A DNA stretch of 64,000 nt from Mesostigma viride (taxonomy: Eukaryota; Streptophyta; Mesostigmatophyceae; Mesostigmatales; Mesostigmataceae): NCBI GenBank assembly GCA_009746045.1, contig RPFO01000050.1:5399728-5463727 (forward strand), given 5' to 3'. Below are positions 52,652 through 62,525 of this stretch, piece by piece. The notes below the pieces were generated by a model. It worked only from the letters and a program-made list of their open reading frames with translations, ran no database searches and was not told where the DNA came from. The position numbers were made by a program, and so were the translations under genes. Each line of letters starts with the position of its first letter. Within the stretch, counting starts at the first letter, position 1.

Positions 52652-54820
52652 TCAGCGGCCGTGGTTTCGCCGGCGATTCGCGGGATCCGGGGCCTTCTCA
52701 TTTCGTTGTTGGCAGGCCCGCTGGTATGCCCGCTCTCCAATCTCTGTGGCCTGTGGACCACGGGTCCCAGGGTACGCCAAGAGCTCCTCCTCGAACGCCC
52801 ACTGCTCCGGTCTGCCTGCATCGCGCCGCCCCAAAAGAGAGAGGCGGGTCCACGAGCCGAGAGGCCACATGGCCAAGAAGGCCGCCAGGTACTCCGGAAT
52901 CGTGAAGAGGAGGGTCTTCGCACCCTTGTCCACCACCCCGCAACGGTGGTCCCGAATGTAAGCCTCTCCCATACCCATCATCACCTCAGACGCTAGGCTC
53001 CAATCAATCCAAGTGTTCTCGTCCACGCTCATGTCCAGGAAGTCAGGAGCCGTCGCGTGCAGGAACGCTGGCGCGTCCGGGGCCAGCTTCGGAGGCCCCA
53101 CCAAACGGGTTTCGCCCGCCACCCGGTAGGTCCAGTTGTCCCCCTCGGGCGCATAGCGCGTCACCCTCCCAACCGTGAAGGGGAGATTTTCCCCAGGGAC
53201 GAATGGTCGTGGACGTCGGAGGGGAATCCTCGGGTACAGACGTACGCGCAGCAGCTCCAGATAGGCGCCCCGGTCCTTGTAGCACCACGGTCCCGCCGAG
53301 AACACCAGGTCATAGTCCGCATACTCCTGTGGTGATCGGGGTTGGACCGGCGCGTCCGCACTCCAATCCACCCCCAATATTTCCATACGAGGACATCTGC
53401 CCCCGTGGGCAACTGTGCGGCCGGGTATCGGTCGGAGATAGGCCCCCAATGACCATGGCACATCATGGGGGAGGGGCGGCGGGCCCGGAATCGCTAGCGC
53501 AAGCGCCTGGACTTCCGGCATCTGGCCGCGACCCGCTGGGTGAGCGACGTCAGTATCCGTCCGTGTTGACTGCACGAACGAAGGGCCGGAGGCAGCCTTT
53601 CCGCTGGCTGTTGACGGTGCGACCTCCGGGGTCGACCGGTGGGCCCGTGCAGTAGAAGTGTCCGCAACAGCCTTGCCACGATCTGCCGAGGGCGCGGCCT
53701 CCGGAGCCGACCTTGGCGACTGCGTCGATGAGGGACCGGCTCCTGCCAATCCAACTGTCTTGCTCCGATCAGCCGAAGGTGCGGCCTCCGGGGCCGACCT
53801 TGGCGACCGCGACCCTTGATGTCCCGTCGCCCTGTCCCATGTCCGCCGAAAGGACCTTTCCTCCTCACGCGTCTCCGGGCGAACACCCACGCCACGGGAA
53901 GGCTCCCTGGAGCGGGACGCGTCCCGTGCGCTGCCGGACCTCCTGTCCTGACCCGGGGGTCGCCGGTCTCCCGAGTTCTCGCGGCGGGCCCCGGCATCGC
54001 GCGAGGCGTTGCCGGCTGAGTGGGCAAGTTCCCGGGGCGCAGGGCGCGGCGGGAACAGGTCGTCGTCCTCACTCCAGTCCTCCTCCTCATCGGGGCCCTC
54101 CCCGCCGCGATCATCCGCCTCGTCCAACTCCACGATGCGGTCGAGCGCCTGCCGGAGGGAGTACTGGCCTGCTGCGGTGCAGAACGGGCCCCGCAAGGCC
54201 CCATCTGGCGGCAAGCCCCGGTAGGCCCGCTGCAGGATCTGACGTCGTGCCGGTGCGACGAGCAAGAACATGAGGCGGGGGTAGGCCATGAGGGCCGACA
54301 CCGTAGTCACGCAACGGTTGCAGGCACAGCTGGGTGCGTGGTCCTCCCAAGCTGTCCCTACCGCCACATTCCCTCGAATCGCCGTCCGGGTCTCGACTTT
54401 GAACCCGCAGTGCCTTTGCACGGATTCGCGGAACTTCTCGTGTCGATCGTCGGGCCACTCCAGAACCGAGGAGGCCAGGTAGTCTTGATCGGCCTTGCCG
54501 TGCCTGCGCCGTCGACGCGCCAAGAACACGCCCTCCTGGCCGTAGTCGGGCAGAAACGTCCGCGGATTAAAGGTCTCACGGTTGTTCTCGTTGGCGGTCG
54601 CAGCTATATCCGACCCCTGCTCCTTCATGTCTTCCGACCGTCGTCTCTTGCCACAACTGGCAGGCGGTGCGAACCCCGGAGGCTCCTCCGGGGAGGCTGG
54701 GGGTGTGAACCGCACCAAAGGACTGCTGGAGTCACTACCTATGGGGCGGGGGCTGAAGCGAGTCTCCTCCGGGGAGTACGCCTGTTGTACAAGGAATGAC
54801 CACGAGCAGCAAGGCAACAC
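52652..54820 (-). CDS. Third ORF of Gypsy-B, between pol and 3' LTR (unknown function)
   Basis: An open frame of 722 codons on the same strand as pol. The first ATG in frame is at 54626-54628 (658 codons); the frame is open to a TTG at 54820. I recognise no domain. Visible features: a basic GKRRRSED stretch, RRRRRHGK, a CACNRC cluster in an N-terminal region of about 140 residues (ending near YSLRQALDRIVELDEADD), an acidic run (DEEEDWSEDDD), a low-complexity Arg/Ser middle, four degenerate ~27-residue repeats (PRSAPEAAPSADR, twice closely), and a C-terminal folded-looking half (DYDLVFSAGPWCYKDRGAYL, then YIRDHRCGVVDKGAKTLLF). I see no transmembrane segment inside it. A short ATG frame with a hydrophobic start (MTPVLTGVALLLVVIP) lies just upstream at about 54842 in another frame. 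Position is that of env or accessory ORFs in other gypsy elements. Confidence 0.65.
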   Translation of the reverse strand: MLPCCSWSFLVQQAYSPEETRFSPRPIGSDSSSPLVRFTPPASPEEPPGFAPPASCGKRRRSEDMKEQGSDIAATANENNRETFNPRTFLPDYGQEGVFLARRRRRHGKADQDYLASSVLEWPDDRHEKFRESVQRHCGFKVETRTAIRGNVAVGTAWEDHAPSCACNRCVTTVSALMAYPRLMFLLVAPARRQILQRAYRGLPPDGALRGPFCTAAGQYSLRQALDRIVELDEADDRGGEGPDEEEDWSEDDDLFPPRPAPRELAHSAGNASRDAGARRENSGDRRPPGQDRRSGSARDASRSREPSRGVGVRPETREEERSFRRTWDRATGHQGSRSPRSAPEAAPSADRSKTVGLAGAGPSSTQSPRSAPEAAPSADRGKAVADTSTARAHRSTPEVAPSTASGKAASGPSFVQSTRTDTDVAHPAGRGQMPEVQALALAIPGPPPLPHDVPWSLGAYLRPIPGRTVAHGGRCPRMEILGVDWSADAPVQPRSPQEYADYDLVFSAGPWCYKDRGAYLELLRVRLYPRIPLRRPRPFVPGENLPFTVGRVTRYAPEGDNWTYRVAGETRLVGPPKLAPDAPAFLHATAPDFLDMSVDENTWIDWSLASEVMMGMGEAYIRDHRCGVVDKGAKTLLFTIPEYLAAFLAMWPLGSWTRLSLLGRRDAGRPEQWAFEEELLAYPGTRGPQATEIGERAYQRACQQRNEKAPDPANRRRNHGR

Positions 54821-54899
54821 CTGTGAGTACCGGTGTCATACCGACTAGTGTACGGTGTACCTGTGGTATGTACATACCTCTATGTGTATGTACATACCT

Positions 54900-57800
54900 C
54901 TAGTGCAACCTGTGGGCCTTCTTGTACGCGTCTAGCAACCGCTTGCAGCCAGAGAGCTCCTTCTCCGTCCGCCAAGAGGCCTCTGCCCCATATCTAGTAA
55001 ACTTCCACCGGATCCGATATTGGCGTTGACGACCACGCCCGAAATCGCGATGGGCGACAATCTCCTCGACCTCGTCCTCCTGTTCCCCTGTCTCCGGGTC
55101 GTATTCCACCGGAGCCGGGGGATTGAGTCTACCCTGGATCGAGTTCTGGTGGTACAGCTTGAGCTGGTCGCGGTGGAAGGTTGTCGCGGTGCCCCATGAG
55201 ATGGGCACGTCCACCTTGAACATGACATCATCCCATTTCTCCAGCACTTGGTGGGGCCCCAGGTACATGGGCCGGAGCTTCGTTTTGAGCTCCCCTTCCA
55301 CCTTCTGGGAGAATCGACCGAGCTGGGGTCCCTCTACCAGGACCCAGTCCCCGACCTCGATGTCCGGTGCTCTAGAGTCCCGCTTGCCTTCCACGCGAGC
55401 CATGTTGCGCTCGGCAGCGGCCCGGTACCCTTTAACCGCACTGTTGTGAGCTTGGCGCATCTTTTCCAGCAGGCTGCTCACGCCCGCCAGAGTAGTGCGC
55501 AGCACCTCCGGTTCCGCCAGCGCCGGACTCGTCAGCAAGTCGGTCGGCGTCAGCGGATGCCTTCCCGTGTTGAGAAAGAACGGGGTTAGGCCATGGGCTG
55601 CCTGTGGTGCGTTGTTCAAGGAGAACTCCACCAAGCACAGCAACTCCTCCCAGTTGCTGCCCACCTCGTCGGTGTAATGGCGCATGGTTTCCTGTACCGT
55701 GCGGTTGAGTCGCTCCACCAGATGGGAGGACGAGCTGTGATAAGCCGTCCCTAGCGACACCTTGGTTCCCAGGCAGTCGAAGAACTCCTGCCAGAACCGG
55801 GCGGTGAAGAGCGTGTCCCGGTCCGAGATGAACTGGCGGCTGAGCCCGTGGAACCGGAAGACGTGGTTGAGGTACAGTTTGGCACACCCCTCGGCCGTGA
55901 GGTCAGCCGGACAGGGGGCCAGGTGACACATGCGCGTGAGTCGGTCCACGAACACCAAGATCTTGCTGTTGCCGTTCTTGGTCTTCTTAAAGGGGCCGAC
56001 GAAATCCATCTGGATCGAGTCCCAGGGACCCAGGGGATCAGGTAGCGTCTTTGGGACAGCCTGAGTACCCGTGTTCTGGGACTTGGCTATCTGGCACGAC
56101 GGGCATTCGCGTATATAGGCCGCAATGTAGTCCTTCATGCCAGGCCAGTAGAAGTGACGACGTGCCCTTGGTAGCAGTCGCCCAATGCCCTGGTGACCGC
56201 CGACTAGGGAGTCGTGGAGCTCGTGGAGCAAGGCTGCTCGACAGAGCTCGGGTATGTAGAGGCGCCACGTGTCCGGGCGCACCATGACGTATAGGCGACC
56301 CTCTTGGAACTTGCACGGGAGCCTACCCATCATCTTGGGGTGTGACTTGATCACCTCCAAGGCGGCCGGCTCGGTAACCGTGAAGCGGCTGATCAGCATC
56401 TCCAGGGGGGAAGTGACCGTATACGCATCGGCCTCGTCCTCCTCCTCCGGTTGGTCCAGCGCCGAGTGTAGGTACTCAGACACGACCACCGGGGATCCAA
56501 GAGGTTCCAGATGAAAAATAGCCTGAGCCACAGCGCCAAGGGGAACCCGTGTGTGGGACCCCTCCCCTTCCCCGGGGGACCGCGCGTCCACGCGCTGGTC
56601 GTCGTCGCCATCGGGGGGCGACAAGGCATCCGGAGTGGTATGACTCATGTGAAACAGGTGGCGCGCCCGCGGCGACCGTGGGAGGTCATCGTAGAGCGGG
56701 GCGCCAGGCGCCTCCTCACAGGTGGTATGGAGCACCCCCATGTCCTCATAGAACCAGTAGTCAGCACGACGGGAGAGGGCGTCGGGCACCACGTTGTCCG
56801 CACCCTTCACATACTGGATCTTAAAAGGGGCAAACTGGGAAAGGTACTCCATCCACCTGGCCTGACGGGGCGTCAGATTTGGCTGCGTCAAGAGGTGGGT
56901 CAGGGGCCTATGGTCGGTGTGAATAATCAAACGGGCGGGGTCGAGGTCCCCTGTCTCGCTGACTGCAACATCAAACTGCGCGCCCAACAGGTGGTGGCGC
57001 CATGTGTGGCAACAGTAGACCACAGCCAACAGCTCTTGCTGGTGGACCGGATAGTTCCGCTCGGCGGGGATCATTGTGCGGGAGATGTACTCAACCGGTT
57101 GCAAGCCCTTGCCTTGGTCCTGCAAGAGGACCCCGCCGATAGCCACCTTGCTCGCATCCGTCGCAACCACAAAAGGAAGGGACGGGTCTGGGAGCACGAG
57201 CACGGGTGCCGCGGTCAAACTGGCCTTGAGGGCCTCAAAGGCCTGCTGGCACTGTGCCGACCAGACGAAGGATACGCCCTTCTTGAGGAGAGCGTTGATG
57301 GGCGACGCGATCGTGGCAAACCGGGGGATGAAGCGTCGATAGTATGACGCAATCCCCAGAAAGCTACGCACGCCCTTCACGTCTGTCGGAGCTGGCCACT
57401 GTTGGACAGAGGCGATCTTCTCCGGGTCCGTGGCCACGCCTGCCGCTGAAAGCGTGTGGCCCAGGAACGGGACGCTGCGCCCCGCACGGACCTTAGCCCT
57501 GCGGGCCGAGAGATGCTCGTCCTCCATAATGCGCAGGACCGTATCGACGTCCTCCAGGTGCTCCTCGAAGGTCTTGGAGTACACGAGGATGTCATCCAGA
57601 TAGGCCAAAGCGCAAGTGCGTTTCCAGGACCAGGGCGGCTTGTCCCCCTTGCGAGGGTCGCGCAGGTCACTGGATACCTGTGGCAGGTGTGCAGTCCCCA
57701 TGACGGGCCGCAAGATGTCGTTCATGAGCATCTGGAAGCTGGCTGGTGAGTTGCAAAGCCCCATCGCCGCCACACGGAACTGGTAGTGTCCGTATGGCGT

Positions 57801-59141
57801 ATTGAAGGCCGTCTTGTGACAGTCCTCTTCAGCGATGCGGAGCTGCCAAAACCCATCGGCGCAGTCGATCACCGTGAAGCAGGTGGCGCCCTGCACTCGA
57901 TTGAAGATGTCATCAATGCGCGGGAGCGGGTACTTGGACTTGACAGTGATCGCGTTGAGCTTCCTGTAGTCGGTGACGAGCCGCCACTTGCCCCCAGGCT
58001 TGGGCACTAGGAGTACCCCAGCGGAGAAAGGGCTGTTACTGGGCTCAATCAGACCACGCTCAAGGAGGGCCATCAGGATCTTCTTGAGCTCCATCAGCTC
58101 GACTGGCCCCATCCGGTACATCGGGGACGTGGTGGGCCCGAAGCCTTCCTTGAGGCGGATATGGTGCAGCACAGAACGGGGCGGGGGAAACTGCGGTGTA
58201 GACTCGTCGAACAGCTTCTCCCGCTTGGCCAGGATGGCGTTGTAGCGCGCGATCTCGTCGTCAGTGAAGTCGGTGCCGATCTCCAGCAGCTCCTCAAGCA
58301 GGGGCACAGAGTCAAGGCGGTACATGTAGTACTCCTTGCCCTTCTGCAGGTTGCGCGCGAGCGTCTTGCTGCTCATCAGCATCTGAGATGCATGGCGTCG
58401 TGGCTTCTCGGGCCCCGCGTCGTGCTGAACGTTGTGCACCTCGGTGCCGTGCGCCAGATACTCGTGCCGTGGGCACCAGAAGGAGCCATCAGGGAACCAA
58501 ACCACCCGTCGCTTGACACTGATCGTCACGTCCTGGGCGTCCTGCCAATCAACGCCCAGGATGATGTCAGCGGCGCCCAGCGGCGCCACTGTGGCTGTTA
58601 CCTCCACTGGTATGCCCTGGACAACCGCCTTGAGGTCCACGAGGCCAGGTGACGGGTGCTTGTTACCATCGGCATACCGGACGTTGATGGGCGTCGGGTG
58701 TGGTCGAATCGTGTAGCCAGCGCGTCGCACAAGGGCCTCATGGATAAAGGATGTGGTCGCCCCCGTATCCACCATAAACTTAACATCCAGGATCGTCTTC
58801 TCCTTCAGAAACGGGTCAAGTGTGGTGGTAGGGAGCGCCAGTCCACCACTGAAGATTAAAAGTGTTCTGGTGCTTGGTGAAGCATAGGGCGGCGAGGCCT
58901 CCGGGGCCTGTCCGCTAGACCTATCTACACTATTGGCTGAAGCGGGGTCGACCGCGGTCGCCGACACGCCTGCATCTGAAGAGGGCAAGGAGACCGCTGG
59001 GGCCTGCCCGCCCGTCCTATCTACATTATTGACTAACGCTACATCGGCCTCAGGGGTGGCCGCGCCCACATCCGGTGCAGGCGGCTGTTCTACCTGGTTG
59101 ACTAAGTCTACTCCTACTTCTACCCCTGTGGGAAGGGGCAC
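54900..59141 (-). CDS. pol: pol of Gypsy-B: protease, RT, RNase H, integrase, chromodomain
   Basis: 1413 codons, uninterrupted. It begins at a GTG overlapping the gag stop (TAGTG), frame -1 to gag. Retropepsin with D125 of VDTGATTSFIHEAL, then IILGVDW. RT: YRKLNAITVKSKYPLPRIDD, CFTVIDCADGFWQLRIA, MGLCNSPASFQ, catalytic YLDD near 500. RNase H: VVATDASKVAIGGVL, then HQQELLAVVYCCHTWRHH and IHTDHRPLTHL. Integrase: zinc motif HDSLVGGH with CPSC, core D of QMDFVGPF, D of FISDRDTLF and E of LVERLNRTV. A C-terminal GPY-like part (RPMYLGPHQVLEKWDD) leads to a chromodomain (EVEEIVAHRDFGRG, then YRIRWKFTRYGAEASW, then LLDAYKKAH). Chromodomains in this group steer integration to marked chromatin. Confidence 0.96.
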   Translation of the reverse strand: MPLPTGVEVGVDLVNQVEQPPAPDVGAATPEADVALVNNVDRTGGQAPAVSLPSSDAGVSATAVDPASANSVDRSSGQAPEASPPYASPSTRTLLIFSGGLALPTTTLDPFLKEKTILDVKFMVDTGATTSFIHEALVRRAGYTIRPHPTPINVRYADGNKHPSPGLVDLKAVVQGIPVEVTATVAPLGAADIILGVDWQDAQDVTISVKRRVVWFPDGSFWCPRHEYLAHGTEVHNVQHDAGPEKPRRHASQMLMSSKTLARNLQKGKEYYMYRLDSVPLLEELLEIGTDFTDDEIARYNAILAKREKLFDESTPQFPPPRSVLHHIRLKEGFGPTTSPMYRMGPVELMELKKILMALLERGLIEPSNSPFSAGVLLVPKPGGKWRLVTDYRKLNAITVKSKYPLPRIDDIFNRVQGATCFTVIDCADGFWQLRIAEEDCHKTAFNTPYGHYQFRVAAMGLCNSPASFQMLMNDILRPVMGTAHLPQVSSDLRDPRKGDKPPWSWKRTCALAYLDDILVYSKTFEEHLEDVDTVLRIMEDEHLSARRAKVRAGRSVPFLGHTLSAAGVATDPEKIASVQQWPAPTDVKGVRSFLGIASYYRRFIPRFATIASPINALLKKGVSFVWSAQCQQAFEALKASLTAAPVLVLPDPSLPFVVATDASKVAIGGVLLQDQGKGLQPVEYISRTMIPAERNYPVHQQELLAVVYCCHTWRHHLLGAQFDVAVSETGDLDPARLIIHTDHRPLTHLLTQPNLTPRQARWMEYLSQFAPFKIQYVKGADNVVPDALSRRADYWFYEDMGVLHTTCEEAPGAPLYDDLPRSPRARHLFHMSHTTPDALSPPDGDDDQRVDARSPGEGEGSHTRVPLGAVAQAIFHLEPLGSPVVVSEYLHSALDQPEEEDEADAYTVTSPLEMLISRFTVTEPAALEVIKSHPKMMGRLPCKFQEGRLYVMVRPDTWRLYIPELCRAALLHELHDSLVGGHQGIGRLLPRARRHFYWPGMKDYIAAYIRECPSCQIAKSQNTGTQAVPKTLPDPLGPWDSIQMDFVGPFKKTKNGNSKILVFVDRLTRMCHLAPCPADLTAEGCAKLYLNHVFRFHGLSRQFISDRDTLFTARFWQEFFDCLGTKVSLGTAYHSSSSHLVERLNRTVQETMRHYTDEVGSNWEELLCLVEFSLNNAPQAAHGLTPFFLNTGRHPLTPTDLLTSPALAEPEVLRTTLAGVSSLLEKMRQAHNSAVKGYRAAAERNMARVEGKRDSRAPDIEVGDWVLVEGPQLGRFSQKVEGELKTKLRPMYLGPHQVLEKWDDVMFKVDVPISWGTATTFHRDQLKLYHQNSIQGRLNPPAPVEYDPETGEQEDEVEEIVAHRDFGRGRQRQYRIRWKFTRYGAEASWRTEKELSGCKRLLDAYKKAHRLH

Positions 59142-61351
59142 TACGCGCGAGGATCGCGGGGCCGGGAGGCCGCCTCGTCCGACCTTCCGGTCCCCCCTTC
59201 CCCCTCATCCGAGTCGTCGTCGTCGCCGGGGTTGAGCGCCTCATACTCGTCACCTCCAGCCTCGGACGCCTGTTGCTGCGCCAGGATCTCATTGAGCTCG
59301 CGCACTGTCCGAGAGAACGATGCTGGGAAGCGGGGTGTCTGGAACTGGTTGGGCTGCGTGCGCGCGTCGCGCAGCTTGGCAGCCCGCGCGCCTGCGTTGC
59401 GCGGGCGAGCATCCCGCGCTGCCGGCGCTGGGCGCCTCTCAAAGGCGGGACCAGAAAACTTGGGGGCCTCCTTGGTGGCCTCCGTCGCCGTGCTGGTGCG
59501 CGCCTTGAGGCGCGGGCAATCCTTCTTGAGGTGCCCGACCTCGTGACACATGAAACAGCGGGCTTTGGACGCATCGATGGCGTGCAGTTGGGCAGCCGGC
59601 TGCTCGTCGTCATTGGACTCCTCCCCCTCCGACGGGTCGGGTTCCACCTCAGTGAAGTGGACACGGCGTGTCATCGTGGATGAGGCGAACCGGCGGGTGC
59701 TGGTGTAGCGCGGCTGCTTGACGACGTCGGCCACCTGTAGAAGGTACTGCTGGACAGCGTGGATGTCAAGCTTGTCCCAGGGAACCTCGGCATAGTGCTT
59801 CTTAACCTCAGCGAGGAGGTCGGGATGGATGGCCTCCAAAAACCGAATCTTGTACTCGGTCCACGTCAGGTCCCCGGTCAACCGCGCCGCAAAGGAATCA
59901 AAAGTGGTGAGGAACTCCGCCAAGTCAGTGTTGCCCTGACGTAGGCGGCCGAACTCAAACCGCTCGGTCAGTCGATAGCCGGGAGGGATGAGCTTGCGCC
60001 GGATGCGCTCGTGCAGTTCCTCGACCGTCTGCGGGTATGACTGGGCCGCCACACTCTCAACGTTAAGCATCCCGACCACTGATGGGTCCATACACTTCAC
60101 CACCACGTAGGGGATCAGAACCTTGGTGGCCAGCTGCCACTCATGGTGTTCACACCATACAGTGTACAACTGTTGCCACATACGAGCCCACTCGTCAATC
60201 TCACGGGGAGTCATGCCCGCATGGAGCTTGGGCACCGCCTTAAAATCTGGCATAGGCGGCGCCTTGACAGGGTCAGGTCGCAGGGGGCCACCCTTGCTGC
60301 AGTACGCGGGGCTAGAAAAGGTGAGGGGATGGTGACACCGCGTCCGCATCTCCTGGTGCGAACCCCTTCCTGCAGTTTGGTCATGCCCACGTTGGGACAC
60401 GAAGGTGTCCTCCGCACGCTCGGGATCGAAGTCGCCGGATACTCGGCGGGGCGCGTAGTCAGCGGACATCCGTTGTGACGCAAAGGGGGCCGACTCACGC
60501 CGAACGCGAACGGACGTGGGATGCTCATAACCGGGGTCATCCAGGGGCAGCCGGCTGAAGTTAGCGTTGGTGGGCGCGCTCCTTGCTGGGAGGGAGGTGG
60601 ATACGTAAGGAAAGGGGCCCGGGGGAGCATAGTCCTCCTCCTCGGGATCGTACTGCACGTGGGCCGACCCTGACGTCTGCGGTGGGGGTCTGGACCAGCT
60701 CTCGTGCGCTCCAAAGGAGACCCGACGGGGATCCCTTCCAGGGCCCGGCCCCGGCCCGCCGCGGCCACGCCCTGCCCAAGGGTGAGTCAGGCTCGGGCGG
60801 CCACGCGCGTATGCCCCCAATTGAGAGGGCTGCACGAACTCAGGCGGCGGAGCGAACGGCGAGCTAGCTACCGGGCTAAAAGCGACCTCTATATCTTCAT
60901 CTTCCTCCGGCACAACTTCCACGGATGGTGGTCGCTGCGTGGGAGGTACCCTGTTCCATTCGCCCAGATGCTCAGTCGGTCGTGGCCGCGATTGCTGCTG
61001 GGGCTGTCGCTGTTGCTCCGACTGCTGCTGCTGCTGCTGCGACTGCTGCTGTCGCTGCGGCGACTGCTGAGACTGATGCTGTCGCTGCGGCGACTGCTGA
61101 GGCTGATGCTGTCGCTGCGGCGACTGCTGTTGCTGACCAAACCCTAGGGCAGCTTGTTCTAGCTGCGTCTCAAGAGTCGTCTGCCGTTGTGCGGTAACCC
61201 TAGCGGCTGCCTCGGATCTCCGGGACCCACTGGAACTCCGACTAGCCGTGCTAGCTATTTCCTGTTCTTCCCTGCTATTGTCCTCCGGGGACTGTGTCTC
61301 TCTACGGCCCTCCGGGGGCTGTGCTTTACCACCACCTCGCTTCTTAGGCAT
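59141..61351 (-). CDS. gag: gag of Gypsy-B
   Basis: 736 codons from the ATG at 61349-61351 (MPKKRGGGKAQ). The N-terminus contains imperfect SPQRQHQPQQ repeats and Gln runs coded by trinucleotide repeats at 61010-61135. The capsid-like core near 385-535 reads LYTVWCEHHEWQLATKVLIPY, then YPQTVEELHERIRRKLIPP, then LAEFLTTFDSF and WTEYKIRFLEAIHPDLL. The CCHC knuckle CFMCHEVGHLKKDC lies near residue 600. It ends RDPRA-stop, as Gypsy-A ends in SVPRA-stop. Intact. Confidence 0.95.
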   Translation of the reverse strand: MPKKRGGGKAQPPEGRRETQSPEDNSREEQEIASTASRSSSGSRRSEAAARVTAQRQTTLETQLEQAALGFGQQQQSPQRQHQPQQSPQRQHQSQQSPQRQQQSQQQQQQSEQQRQPQQQSRPRPTEHLGEWNRVPPTQRPPSVEVVPEEDEDIEVAFSPVASSPFAPPPEFVQPSQLGAYARGRPSLTHPWAGRGRGGPGPGPGRDPRRVSFGAHESWSRPPPQTSGSAHVQYDPEEEDYAPPGPFPYVSTSLPARSAPTNANFSRLPLDDPGYEHPTSVRVRRESAPFASQRMSADYAPRRVSGDFDPERAEDTFVSQRGHDQTAGRGSHQEMRTRCHHPLTFSSPAYCSKGGPLRPDPVKAPPMPDFKAVPKLHAGMTPREIDEWARMWQQLYTVWCEHHEWQLATKVLIPYVVVKCMDPSVVGMLNVESVAAQSYPQTVEELHERIRRKLIPPGYRLTERFEFGRLRQGNTDLAEFLTTFDSFAARLTGDLTWTEYKIRFLEAIHPDLLAEVKKHYAEVPWDKLDIHAVQQYLLQVADVVKQPRYTSTRRFASSTMTRRVHFTEVEPDPSEGEESNDDEQPAAQLHAIDASKARCFMCHEVGHLKKDCPRLKARTSTATEATKEAPKFSGPAFERRPAPAARDARPRNAGARAAKLRDARTQPNQFQTPRFPASFSRTVRELNEILAQQQASEAGGDEYEALNPGDDDDSDEGEGGTGRSDEAASRPRDPRA

Positions 61352-61535
61352 TTTGGGCCCGAGTACCGTACCAGCACCAGTACCTTACACAATACCTCCC
61401 CAACACAGGCAAGCAAGAGAGAGAAGAGGAAGCCACAACTACTTCTAATAGTAATTATATATTATCTGCTAACTATTGTAGCTAAGCTAGTAGTTAGTAT
61501 CACTATATACTGGTATCTAGTAGTGATAGTGGGGC

Positions 61536-61889
61536 TTATGCCCTAGAGGATGGGCCCAGGTGAAGCTGCTCCAGTGCACGCAACACATCCTGTGCTGGGA
61601 TCTGGGTGACACGCCTATGCTGGTGCAGCCCTTCTGGGAGGGGCATATTATCTCTAATAAACTGATCTGCCTCCGCTAATGTATTAAATCCCTGCCATCT
61701 AGCTAACGACGCTGGGTGTAAGACTTTATCCTTAATATGATTACTACACGCAGCCCAACTATAGAAAATTCCTGGTTGGCCTGTGGCCCCGTCGTGTGCT
61801 ACTGCATAGTATAGGTATTGGGATCTACCTCCTTGATTAATACGTCTATATCCTCCTTCATTATTACGTCTGCTGCGAGAGGTTCCCAT
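61536..61889 (-). CDS. Leader ORF of Gypsy-B: RNase H1 hybrid-binding/viroplasmin-like domain
   Basis: 117 codons from the ATG at 61887-61889, 636 bases after the LTR and ending 184 bases before the gag ATG. A basic N-terminus (GTSRSRRNN) precedes the domain at residues about 25-85: YLYYAVAHDGATG, then GIFYSWAACSNHIKDKV, then ARWQGFNTLAEADQFI. These fit the hybrid-binding domain of RNase H1 (Y-x-V, G-I-x-x-S-W-x-x-C, F-x-x-F/x-G-F before E-A). It aligns with the Gypsy-A leader ORF (18915-19340) across the domain and the following RP/LP-x-GLH. No catalytic RNase H part is attached. A role in gripping the RNA/DNA hybrid during reverse transcription, or in translation like viroplasmin, is inference. 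Confidence 0.82.
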   Translation of the reverse strand: MGTSRSRRNNEGGYRRINQGGRSQYLYYAVAHDGATGQPGIFYSWAACSNHIKDKVLHPASLARWQGFNTLAEADQFIRDNMPLPEGLHQHRRVTQIPAQDVLRALEQLHLGPSSRA

Positions 61890-62525
61890 GAACTACCGAT
61901 TAGGTATAAAGCAATATCACATGGTATTACAGCAGGCAATGCAGGAAGGGGAAAGAAAGGAAGGAAAGCCCACCCAGGTTACCTCTACGTGCAGGTGACG
62001 TGCTCACAGCGAGAGAGAAACACAAGGCAGAAACAGGACGTTCACAGACAGTACGAAAAACGTTGAGGTACAGCCACCGGCAACACAGTAAGGCAACGGC
62101 CAGCCGGTGACTACCCTCGAGCTGTAAGCAGCGTTGCCCTCCGGGGGTCCGCCCACAGCTCACGAAGGTCTGCCTCCGGGGCGACCCATTCACCAACAAG
62201 CACAAACATGAATAAAGAGCACGACAGAAAACAGAAACCCCGTTTCTACGCGCGTGGGTAAGACGGGAAGGGCAAGAAGGAAATCCTAGAATCTCTAACT
62301 TCTTACCTCGCTCATGGACGTCTAGCGTCCTTGAACACCCAACGATGGGCTAGGCGGTTTAGGATGGCGCCCCTGGCTGCGACGCTGGCGGCTATGACGA
62401 CCCCGGGCTCGATCAGCACCCCTTTGCTGGGCTGGCTGAACCCGTTCAGCTCGATGCCTTGCCTAGGTTACGCACGGCTCCGGGCCGCCATTCTAAACTC
62501 CCCTAACCTAACCTCCGATAACCAG
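61890..62525 (-). other. 5' leader of Gypsy-B with PBS
   Basis: On the minus strand ctggttatcggaggttagg starts right after the 5' LTR at 62525, matching the Gypsy-A PBS (ctggtatcggagg) with one extra T. The remaining leader has no convincing ORF before 61889. Confidence 0.7.

Noticed and set aside
56511-57347. 278-codon plus-strand ORF in Gypsy-B pol
   Set aside because: Antisense of RNase H and RT coding sequence, with no independent signature.
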